Assembly (NCBI RefSeq): GCF_003465825.1
Contig: NZ_QSBV01000009.1
Coordinates: 32,788-96,787 of the forward strand
Source: Collinsella sp. AF02-46-1
GTDB lineage: Bacteria; Actinomycetota; Coriobacteriia; Coriobacteriales; Coriobacteriaceae
Length of the DNA stretch: 64,000 nucleotides
Direction: 5' to 3'
Shown: positions 9,581-16,413 of the stretch, in pieces
How the letters are laid out: every line of letters starts with the position of its first letter
How positions within the stretch are numbered: the stretch's first letter is position 1
The notes under the pieces: generated by a model
What the model was told of the DNA's origin: nothing
The model's input: the letters and a program-made list of their open reading frames with translations, nothing else
Databases searched by the model: none
Made by a program: the position numbers and the translations under genes

Positions 9581-10501
9581 CTATTCGCCTCGGGGATGGG
9601 CTTGAGCCACGGCACGTTTGAGCCGATCGGGCGTGAGGTGCGTGTAGATCTGCGTCGTGGACAGGCTCGCATGACCCAGCAGCTCTTGAACCGAGCGCAG
9701 GTCCGCACCGCCCTCGAGCAAGTCGGTCGCAAAGGTATGGCGCATCGCATGCGGGGCGATGTCGGCCGGAATGCCGGCGAGTGTCGCCAGAGTATGGAAC
9801 CGCCGCCTGAGCATGGCGGCACTCATGCGATTACCGCGCGCCGATATAAGCAGCGGATGCGGCCCGGTAGTGGGGTCACGGCGCTTTGCCTGAGCGAACA
9901 ACTCCGGCCGCCCCTCCTCAATATAGAGACGCGTCGCCTCGAGCGCGCGACGATACAGAGGGACGATACGTTCTTTGCTCCCCTTGCCCCACAGGCGCAG
10001 CGTGCGTTCGGACCACACAATGGACTCCACATTGAGTGCTGCGAGCTCAGAGATACGGGCGCCCGAGGCATAGAGCAGCTCGAGCATCGCCGCATCGCGC
10101 AGTCCCGCGGGTGTTGAGGTATCAGGCGTCTTGAGCAGCGCCTCCACCTGTTGGGTCGTCAGCACACCGGGTAGATCGCGCGGGAGCTTGGGCGAGGAAA
10201 TTGCCGAGACCACATCGCCCTCCACGACCCCCTCGGCAGCCATCCACCGATAGAGCGAGCGAACGGCAGACAGGTGTGCCGCAAGCGTTCGGGGAGCCAC
10301 CTGCTCACGCGAAAGCTCGGCAAGATAGCGACGAATGGTGCGCACGTCGGCGGCGAAAGCATCTATATCCTCGCGCTCGCACCAGGCAGCAAAGCGCTCC
10401 AGCCTCGAGCCATAGGCCGTCACCGTGTTGGGAGAAAGTCCCTCGACACGTGAGATATAGGCGATAAACGAGTCGACGGTGTCGTACAGGTCAAAGGCTA
10501 T
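9581..10501 (-). CDS. XerC/XerD-type tyrosine recombinase (start codon uncertain)
   Basis: Xer recombinases resolve chromosome dimers at dif. The C-terminal catalytic domain shows ASGARISELAAL (catalytic Arg), GKGSKERIVPL (Lys), HAMRHTFAT (His-x-x-Arg) and LGHASLSTTQIYTHL (second His and the Tyr nucleophile). The N-terminal SAM-like domain reads SFIAYISRVEGLSPNTVTAYGSRLERF. The first ATG/GTG/TTG in frame is GTG at 10423, but it removes well-conserved residues of that domain. The homologous frame extends back to the trmFO stop, where only ATA (10501, overlapping that stop) or CTG (10489) could start, with GGAGG nine bases before the ATA. Coordinates use the ATA, giving 306 residues. The trmFO-xerC order is common in other bacteria, favouring XerC, but XerD cannot be excluded. 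Confidence 0.85.
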   Translation of the reverse strand: MAFDLYDTVDSFIAYISRVEGLSPNTVTAYGSRLERFAAWCEREDIDAFAADVRTIRRYLAELSREQVAPRTLAAHLSAVRSLYRWMAAEGVVEGDVVSAISSPKLPRDLPGVLTTQQVEALLKTPDTSTPAGLRDAAMLELLYASGARISELAALNVESIVWSERTLRLWGKGSKERIVPLYRRALEATRLYIEEGRPELFAQAKRRDPTTGPHPLLISARGNRMSAAMLRRRFHTLATLAGIPADIAPHAMRHTFATDLLEGGADLRSVQELLGHASLSTTQIYTHLTPDRLKRAVAQAHPRGE

Positions 10502-11835
10502 GACCGGTCGCCTCCAAACAGATCGGGGCGAGTGGCCAGATAGGCATCAAGGGCCTCGAGCGCACGGTCCGCATAGGCCTGGTAGCGGTCGCGCTTGCTG
10601 CGGCGCTTACCATCCTCGAGTGGCGGCACCAGGCCAAAGTTGACATGCATAGGCTGATAGCCCACGGTGGCAGGATCGGTCGCATAACCCACGAGCGCAC
10701 CCAGGGCGCCCACACGCGGCAACTCGACGCCCGCGGCACCGATTGCCTCGGCATAGGTGTTGAGCGCCGCGAGCAGACCGGTCGCCACGGCTTCCATGTA
10801 CCCCTCGGTGCCGGTGATCTGACCGGCCAGGCGCACGCCGGTACCGGGCACGGCAAAGGTGCCATCGAGCACGTGCGGGGCGTCGACAAAGGTATTGCGG
10901 TGCATGACACCGTAGCGGAAGAACTCAGCGTTCTCCAGGCCCGGCACCATATGGAAGACGCGCTTCTGCTCGCCAAAGGTCAAGTTGGTCTGGAAGCCCA
11001 CCAGGTTATAGGCGGTCTTCTCCTTATTCTCGGCACGCAGCTGAATCGCCGCCCAGGGACGACGACCGGTTCGCGGATCGGTGAGGCCGACAGGCTTCAT
11101 GGCGCCAAAGCGAATGGCGTCCTTGCCGGTGCGCGCAACTTCCTCGGCAGGCTGACAGGCCTGGAACAGATCGCCGCCCTCAAAGTCCTTGAGCACCACG
11201 CGGTCGGCCGTGGTAAGCGCCTCGATAAAGGCCTCGTACTCCTCCTTATTGAGCGGAGCGTTGAGATAGTCGCCGCTCCCCTGCTCCTCGTAGCGCGACT
11301 GCGAGAACAGCACGTCCATATCGAGCGTGGAGGCATCGACGATCGGCGCCGCGGCATCGAAGAACGCAAGGGCGTCGCCACCGACGAGCTTCATGACCTC
11401 TTCGCTCAGCGCCGGCGAGCACAAGGGGCCGGCGGCAATGACCACGTGACCTTCGGGAATCTGCGTGACCTCGCCGTGAATGATCTCGATATTGGGACGG
11501 GCGGCAACCTCGGCCTCGACAAACTCGGAAAACTTGACGCGGTCGACCGCCAAGGCGCCACCGGCGGGAACAGCCGCGCGATGGGCGCAATCGAGCAGGA
11601 CTGAACCCATGCGCTCAAGCTCGGCCTTCAGCAATCCAGCCGCGGAATCCGGACGGGTCGACTTAAACGAATTGGAACAGACGAGCTCTGCCAGGTGATC
11701 GGTATGGTGGGCCGGGGAGCTAACCTGGGGGCGCATCTCGCACAGCCTTACGGCGAACCCGCGATCTGCCAGCTGAATCGCGCACTCCGAACCCGCCAGA
11801 CCGCCACCGATAACCGTCACCTGATCAAACAGCAT
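10498..11835 (-). CDS. trmFO: tRNA (uracil-5-)-methyltransferase, folate/FAD dependent
   Basis: TrmFO uses methylene-tetrahydrofolate and FADH2 to make ribothymidine at tRNA position 54. The N-terminal FAD motif is VTVIGGGLAGSECA, followed by LCEMRP and the TDHLAELVCSNSFKS segment characteristic of this family. The C-terminal part includes GLENAEFFRYGVMHRNTF and GQITGTEGYMEA. It has 445 residues from the ATG at 11835, which has AAAGGTG upstream; a TTG two codons earlier is less likely. It sits between dprA and the Xer recombinase. The frequent neighbour topA is absent. Confidence 0.95.
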   Translation of the reverse strand: MLFDQVTVIGGGLAGSECAIQLADRGFAVRLCEMRPQVSSPAHHTDHLAELVCSNSFKSTRPDSAAGLLKAELERMGSVLLDCAHRAAVPAGGALAVDRVKFSEFVEAEVAARPNIEIIHGEVTQIPEGHVVIAAGPLCSPALSEEVMKLVGGDALAFFDAAAPIVDASTLDMDVLFSQSRYEEQGSGDYLNAPLNKEEYEAFIEALTTADRVVLKDFEGGDLFQACQPAEEVARTGKDAIRFGAMKPVGLTDPRTGRRPWAAIQLRAENKEKTAYNLVGFQTNLTFGEQKRVFHMVPGLENAEFFRYGVMHRNTFVDAPHVLDGTFAVPGTGVRLAGQITGTEGYMEAVATGLLAALNTYAEAIGAAGVELPRVGALGALVGYATDPATVGYQPMHVNFGLVPPLEDGKRRSKRDRYQAYADRALEALDAYLATRPDLFGGDRS

Positions 11836-11849
11836 CTGCAAACACCTTT

Positions 11850-12785
11850 CTAATTGACATGTTTTCCATTGTGACCGAAGGGTGTCTGAGCGTGAAGGGC
11901 AAACTTGGAGGGCGCATACCTTCCATCCATCATGCGCTCGATAAGACCCTCGAGCTCAAGCGAACCCAGGAGTTTGAGTACGCCGACGGCATCGAGCGAG
12001 ACGAGCGCCGCGATGTCGTCGACCTTGAGCGGAGAGGCGATGAGCGCATGCATCACGGTCTGCTGTGTTGGATCCAGGTCGGCAATGCCGGGAGCATCGG
12101 GGCGCGAGTAGCGCAGGGTGCCGTAGATGCGTGAAATAGCCATCTCGATAGATTCCTCGTCGATGATGCAGCAGGCACCGTTCGCAATGAGGTAATTCGT
12201 GCCACGCGACTCGGGCGATAGGATCGACCCTGGCACGGCAAGAAGTTCTCGCCCCAAATCCATAGCAGCCTCGGCTGTAGAAAACGTCCCGGAAGGCATA
12301 CCCGCCTCGGATACAAAGAGGGCTTGCGACAGGGCCGCGATTACGCGATTGCGGCGCGGAAAGGCAAACTTGCGCGGACCCATGCCCCACGGAGAGATCG
12401 ACACGACCGCGCCACCCGTATCGAGCGTGCGCGTAATAAGCCCCGCGCTCGAACGCGGGTAGACCACGTCGGCGCCCGTCCCCAGCACCACGACGTGTTT
12501 GCCGCCGGCATTGACCGCAGCCCAACCCGAGGCCTGGTCACAACCGACCGCGCCGCCCGAAACTACCGTCACGCCCGCCTCGACCGCAACCTTTGCCGCA
12601 AGCTCTGCCACGGCAAGACCATACGGAGAGGCCTTGCGCGCGCCGATGATGGAGAGCGCGGGCGTCGAAAGCACCTCGGGGTTGCCGCGCACATAGAGTG
12701 TCTGGGGTACATCAGAAAGCTCCAAAACGGTCTCGGGATACAACGCGTCACCTGGATGCAGCTCGAAGGTCCCCTCGGCCATCAT
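11850..12785 (-). CDS. dprA: DNA processing protein DprA/Smf, compact form
   Basis: DprA loads RecA on incoming single-stranded DNA during transformation. The Rossmann-like core is present: IIGARKASPYG, VVSGGAVGCDQASGWAAV, VVVLGTGADVVYPR, FAFPRRNRVIAALS and VPGSILSPESRGTNYLIANGA. A C-terminal winged-helix-like segment follows (KVDDIAALVSLDAVGVLKLLGSLELEGLIERMMDG). The start is ATG at 12785 with AAGGAGGG, overlapping the comM stop. This gives only 311 residues and leaves out the N-terminal SAM-like domain usual in DprA. The frame stays open upstream, but the residues there are Arg-rich out-of-frame comM sequence. GCD replaces the common GID, keeping the Asp. Confidence 0.93.
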   Translation of the reverse strand: MMAEGTFELHPGDALYPETVLELSDVPQTLYVRGNPEVLSTPALSIIGARKASPYGLAVAELAAKVAVEAGVTVVSGGAVGCDQASGWAAVNAGGKHVVVLGTGADVVYPRSSAGLITRTLDTGGAVVSISPWGMGPRKFAFPRRNRVIAALSQALFVSEAGMPSGTFSTAEAAMDLGRELLAVPGSILSPESRGTNYLIANGACCIIDEESIEMAISRIYGTLRYSRPDAPGIADLDPTQQTVMHALIASPLKVDDIAALVSLDAVGVLKLLGSLELEGLIERMMDGRYAPSKFALHAQTPFGHNGKHVN

Positions 12786-14305
12786 TGGTCCCTCCTTCCC
12801 TGGTACATCGCCGCCTCGAGCACGTGGTCCTGCGTCACTTGCTCGCTCTCGGCGACGTCGGCGATGGTACGCGCGATACGCACCAGGCGCACGATGCCGC
12901 GGCCCGTGAGATGCGTGCGCTTCGACAGGCCGAGCACACACTTCTCCGCCGCATCATCGAGCTCAAAGGTCGAAACGACGCCGTCAATGGACCGTGTCTC
13001 GTCATCCTCGGCCTCGGCATCAGCATCGTCCATACGGGATTCGCGCCAAGCGCGAAAAGCGCGACCGCGCACAACGTAGTCACGTAACTCAGCTGACGAC
13101 ATACCCTCCGCGCCCTCGATAATCACCTGAGGGTCGGGACGGGTCACATCGATCATCATGTCGATACGGTCGGCCAAAGGACCGCGCAGTTTAGACCGAT
13201 AGCGCTCGACCATCGCCGCCGAGCAGCGACACGGTACCTCACGATCGCCCAAAAAGCCGCAGGGGCAGGGATTGCTCGCAGCCAGCAGCTGAAAGCGCGA
13301 CGGGAAGGTAAAAGCCCCGTCGACGCGTACGATCCTGACGTAGCCGCGTTCGATGGGCTGACGCAGCGTCTGCAGCACACCCGTGGGAAACTCAGCAAGC
13401 TCGTCCAAAAAGAGCACGCCGCCATGAGCAAGGCTGATCTCACCCGGGTGCACCGGGCGCCCACCGCCGATAAGACCTGCGGTCGAAATACTGTGATGGG
13501 GACTGCGGAAGGGCCGGTGCCCTGCCAACAAGCCATCAATGTTCTCACCCAAAACCGAATGGATGCACAGCGCCTCCTGTTGATCCTCAACGGAAAGCTC
13601 GGGCAGGATGCCGGTCATACGACGCGCGAGCATCGTCTTGCCCGATCCCGGGGACCCGATCATGAGCAAGCCGAGTTCTCCTGCCGCCGCAAGCGCCATG
13701 CCGCGCTTGGCGACCTCCTGCCCCAGTACGTCGGCATAGTCGAGCTCGGGCTCAAAGGTCGCCTCGAGCACTTCAGAATCCAAGTAGTGCCGCGCGGCAT
13801 CGCCCATGCCATGGGCAAGCTGAGACAAATGATCGATGAATCCACAATCCACGCCCGCAAGCGGCACATGCTGATCGGACCTGCCGGCGATAAAGGACAG
13901 CCCCATATCACGCGCCAATAGCTGAAACGCCACCTCGCCCTTGACAGGAAGCACCGTACCGTCCAAGCCAAGCTCACCAGCGATAAGACAACGATCGAGG
14001 TTGTCGCGGGGAATCTGACCATCGGCCGCCAATACCGCGATGGCGATGGGCAGATCAAAGCCGCTACCGGTCTTGCGAATATCGCCAGGCGCCAGATTGA
14101 CCGTAATGCCCGAGCGCGGGATTTCAAACCCGGCGGAGCGCATCGCGCAGCGAATACGACCGCGTGACTCCATCACCTCCATACTCGGAATGCCGAGCAT
14201 CTGAATGCCCGGAACGCCGCCGGCAAGCGAGACCTCGACCGTGACGTGAATCGCCTCGACGCCACGGATGCATGCCGCGTGAACGGCAAACGTCTCGAAC
14301 GCCAT
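12782..14305 (-). CDS. comM: YifB/ComM family Mg-chelatase-like AAA+ ATPase
   Basis: ComM is a hexameric helicase that drives branch migration in natural transformation. The 507-residue protein has an N-terminal Lon-like domain (VEVSLAGGVPGIQMLGIPSMEVMESRGRIRCAM) and an AAA+ module. In the AAA+ module are Walker A GSPGSGKTMLARRM, the SPHHSISTAGLIGGG loop, Walker B GGVLFLDELAEF and the NPCPCGFLGD zinc-like cysteine segment. The C-terminal Mg-chelatase segment follows. ATG at 14305 overlaps the yraN stop as TGATG; the longer upstream frame lies inside yraN and looks non-coding. With dprA next to it, this forms a small competence/recombination cassette, though no DNA uptake genes are in the window. 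Confidence 0.94.
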   Translation of the reverse strand: MAFETFAVHAACIRGVEAIHVTVEVSLAGGVPGIQMLGIPSMEVMESRGRIRCAMRSAGFEIPRSGITVNLAPGDIRKTGSGFDLPIAIAVLAADGQIPRDNLDRCLIAGELGLDGTVLPVKGEVAFQLLARDMGLSFIAGRSDQHVPLAGVDCGFIDHLSQLAHGMGDAARHYLDSEVLEATFEPELDYADVLGQEVAKRGMALAAAGELGLLMIGSPGSGKTMLARRMTGILPELSVEDQQEALCIHSVLGENIDGLLAGHRPFRSPHHSISTAGLIGGGRPVHPGEISLAHGGVLFLDELAEFPTGVLQTLRQPIERGYVRIVRVDGAFTFPSRFQLLAASNPCPCGFLGDREVPCRCSAAMVERYRSKLRGPLADRIDMMIDVTRPDPQVIIEGAEGMSSAELRDYVVRGRAFRAWRESRMDDADAEAEDDETRSIDGVVSTFELDDAAEKCVLGLSKRTHLTGRGIVRLVRIARTIADVAESEQVTQDHVLEAAMYQGRRDQ

Positions 14306-14790
14306 CACGACACCTGCCAATCGAACGCGTTGTACTGATGCTCGATCTCGGCGATATGCCCGCCGCGAATGGTGACACCCACGGCATCGAAGCGAATCGC
14401 CTTGAGCGGATAATGTTCCATGAGATAGCAACTTGCGATGCGGCGATAGCGGCGTTGCTTTTGGGCGTCCACAGCCTCCTCGGGAAAGACCCGCGTGCTG
14501 CAATCCAGCGCAACGCGTCTGGTCTTGACCTCGGCCATCACCACGACATCGTCGAGCTCATCGAGCAGCACCAGATCGGCCTCGCCCTCGGAGCAACGAT
14601 AACCCTGCTCCAGCAAGGTGTAGCCGCGCTCGTTAAAGTAGTCGATGGTGATCAGCTCGCCCAGCATGCCCATCTCGCGGGGACTGAGCCCCTTGATAAA
14701 CTCAGGCGTCATCGCCCCGCAGTCGAGCTCGCCGTTTTCCCAACGCTCCTTGAGCTGCTGCGTCTTGCTCTTTTTGCTTGCGGCACTCAT
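14305..14790 (-). CDS. yraN: YraN family putative endonuclease (UPF0102)
   Basis: This family has a restriction-endonuclease-like fold with unproven cellular function. The 161-residue product contains MGMLGELITIDYFNERGYTLLEQGYRCSEGEADLVLLDELDDVVVMAEVKTR, in which GExD and EVK match the PD-(D/E)xK nuclease core, and ends with a conserved RFDAVGV segment. The N-terminus has about 35 residues before the family domain. The ATG at 14790 has GGAAAGGAG upstream. It is usually next to rnhB and comM, as here. Confidence 0.88.
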   Translation of the reverse strand: MSAASKKSKTQQLKERWENGELDCGAMTPEFIKGLSPREMGMLGELITIDYFNERGYTLLEQGYRCSEGEADLVLLDELDDVVVMAEVKTRRVALDCSTRVFPEEAVDAQKQRRYRRIASCYLMEHYPLKAIRFDAVGVTIRGGHIAEIEHQYNAFDWQVS

Positions 14791-14888
14791 GGGGTCTCCT
14801 TTCCCGCACGCTGCATTGCCCCGATGATGAGGGCACCTTTCGTGCGGGTAAGTACCGGAAGCAAACCAAAAGCTGACCAAATGCCGTC

Positions 14889-14931
14889 AAAAAACGGGCC
14901 GTACGCAGCAATGGTGTTGCATACGGCCCGT
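14889..14931 (-). terminator. Rho-independent terminator after rnhB
   Basis: The arms ACGGGCCGTA and TACGGCCCGT (plus 14894-14903 and 14922-14931) form a perfect 10-bp stem with an 18-base loop. On the minus strand they are followed by six T residues. It separates rnhB from yraN. Confidence 0.92.
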
Positions 14932-14979
14932 TACCAGCAAGTTTATAAAACCCCAGAGGTCCCTGTCTCCACAATTGAC

Positions 14980-15768
14980 CTAGAAAAGGCGCTCAGTCTG
15001 CAGAAAGTTTCCGCAAAAGCTCACGCGGTGCAGTGGACAAAGTCCATGTTTGCGAATGGCCTCGATATGCTCGGGGCTTGCATAGCCCTTCGACTCGGCC
15101 AGATGGTACTCGGGATACTCGGCGTCGTACTCGACCATCATCTCGTCACGCGTGACCTTGGCCATGATGGACGCCGCGGCGATGCAGGCGATTTTGGCAT
15201 CGCCCTTCACCACATCGCGCTCGTTAGGAACGGCGCCCAAGGGGTTACCATCCATGAGGACGCAGTCGGGCTCAAGTCCCGTATCGGCCACGGCGCCCGC
15301 AACGGCAGTACGGATAGCACGGGCCATGCCCATTTCATCGATATCCTTCGGCGCGATATGGCAAAAACCGATCGCCGTCGCCACCTCGGCAATCTTCACT
15401 GAGAGCAACTCGCGGCGCGCGGGCGTGAGCTTTTTGGAATCGTTGATACCCCAGACGCGCGGCTCCATAGGAAGACAGACGGCGCATACCGTCAAAGGGC
15501 CGGCCACCGATCCGCGACCCACCTCGTCGACACCAACGACCACCCCATCGCCACCAAGCTCATGCATAAGCTCGTACATGTCATTGACGCGCTCGCGCTC
15601 GGCAAGCTCTTTGGCATGGCGTTTGAGGGCGCGTTCACAAGCCTTGATCACCTGCTGGCGTGGGTCCTCGCGATAATGCTCCACGAGGGCGGGAATCTCC
15701 TCAAACGTAGCGCTCGCCAACTCACCGGCAACCTGCGATGCCGAAACCGAGCTCGTCATGTTGGCCAT
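14980..15768 (-). CDS. rnhB: Ribonuclease HII
   Basis: RNase HII removes ribonucleotides from RNA-DNA hybrids. The catalytic DEVGRGSVAGPL motif (Asp-Glu pair) lies near residue 85, with the further acidic residues in LMDGN and in GDAKIACIAAASIMAKVTRD, and SKGYASPEH near the C-terminus. The N-terminal 75 residues form a helical extension that is common in Gram-positive RnhB. The ATG at 15768 has AAGGAGGG at ideal spacing, better than the ATG six codons earlier. It has 262 residues and its own terminator, and follows rplS. Confidence 0.95.
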   Translation of the reverse strand: MANMTSSVSASQVAGELASATFEEIPALVEHYREDPRQQVIKACERALKRHAKELAERERVNDMYELMHELGGDGVVVGVDEVGRGSVAGPLTVCAVCLPMEPRVWGINDSKKLTPARRELLSVKIAEVATAIGFCHIAPKDIDEMGMARAIRTAVAGAVADTGLEPDCVLMDGNPLGAVPNERDVVKGDAKIACIAAASIMAKVTRDEMMVEYDAEYPEYHLAESKGYASPEHIEAIRKHGLCPLHRVSFCGNFLQTERLF

Positions 15769-15796
15769 ACCAGGCCCTCCTTGCATGCAAATCAGA

Positions 15797-15827
15797 TAAA
15801 AAGAAGGGCCACCCGAAGGTGACCCTT
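15797..15827 (-). terminator. Rho-independent terminator after rplS
   Basis: On the minus strand, AAGGGTCACC and GGTGGCCCTT pair around a TTCG tetraloop (plus 15804-15827), followed by CTTTTT. It lies about 35 bases after the rplS stop. Confidence 0.9.
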
Positions 15828-15861
15828 GTGTCCAAACGAGTGGACAGACGCTGCGATCTTC

Positions 15862-16203
15862 TTAGCGCTTCTCGGGGATGCGAGCAGCCTTGCCCACCTT
15901 GTCGCGGAGGTAGTACAGCTTGGCGCGACGGACGCGACCATGACGAACGACCTCGAGCTTGGCGATCTTGGGGCTGTGAAGCGGGAAGGTACGCTCAACA
16001 CCGACACCGAAGGACATCTTGCGGACGGTGAAGGTCTCGCGGGCACCGGCGCCGGCCATGCGGATGACGTCGCCCTGGAAGACCTGGATGCGCTCGCGGT
16101 CGCCTTCCTTAATGCGGTAGTGAACCTTGACGTTGTCGGCGACGCGAACCTGAGGAATGTCCTCGCGGATCTGCTGACGCTCAATTGCGCGGATGTAATC
16201 CAT
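15862..16203 (-). CDS. rplS: 50S ribosomal protein L19
   Basis: L19 lies at the 30S-50S interface. The 113-residue product contains [38 protein letters not shown] and the conserved [17 protein letters not shown], and ends [21 protein letters not shown]. The ATG at 16203 has AAGGAA upstream; a TTG two codons earlier is too close to it. It is separated by about 8 kb from the rpsP-rimM-trmD cluster with which it usually forms one operon, and has its own promoter, leader hairpin and terminator. Confidence 0.97.
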   Translation of the reverse strand: MDYIRAIERQQIREDIPQVRVADNVKVHYRIKEGDRERIQVFQGDVIRMAGAGARETFTVRKMSFGVGVERTFPLHSPKIAKLEVVRHGRVRRAKLYYLRDKVGKAARIPEKR

Positions 16204-16227
16204 GTGCAATTCCTTACTCTTCTAGAG

Positions 16228-16251
16228 GTGCCGTACCACCTTGGCCGGCAC
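16228..16251 (-). promoter_or_regulatory. Candidate L19 leader hairpin
   Basis: In the rplS 5' leader the arms GTGCCG and CGGCAC pair around a 12-base loop that can form a further CCA/TGG stem. It lies 25 bases before the rplS start and just upstream of the ribosome site. L19 leaders are known in Firmicutes; I infer a similar role here without a family match. Confidence 0.45.
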
Positions 16252-16272
16252 GTAGTTGAACAAACGTATTCG

Positions 16273-16300
16273 AGTATACACGCGCGGGTTTCTGCTGCAA
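16273..16300 (-). promoter_or_regulatory. Promoter for rplS
   Basis: Minus strand: TTGCAG (plus 16295-16300), 16-base spacer, TATACT (plus 16273-16278). It lies between the ppdK terminator hairpin and the rplS leader. Confidence 0.7.
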
Positions 16301-16346
16301 GAACAATTTTTTACGCAGACAAAAAGACAAAACCCGCACATGATAA

Positions 16347-16374
16347 CCGCCCGCCTCACGAATGAGACGGGCGG
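16347..16374 (-). terminator. Terminator-like hairpin after ppdK
   Basis: The minus-strand arms CCGCCCGTCTCA and TGAGGCGGGCGG pair (one G-T) around a TTCG loop. Only a short TTAT follows, so the U-tract is weak, but the stem is strong and lies 40 bases past the stop. Confidence 0.65.
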
Positions 16375-16413
16375 TATGAAGGGGCGCTACGCTAGGCGTC
16401 GATGCGCAGGGGG

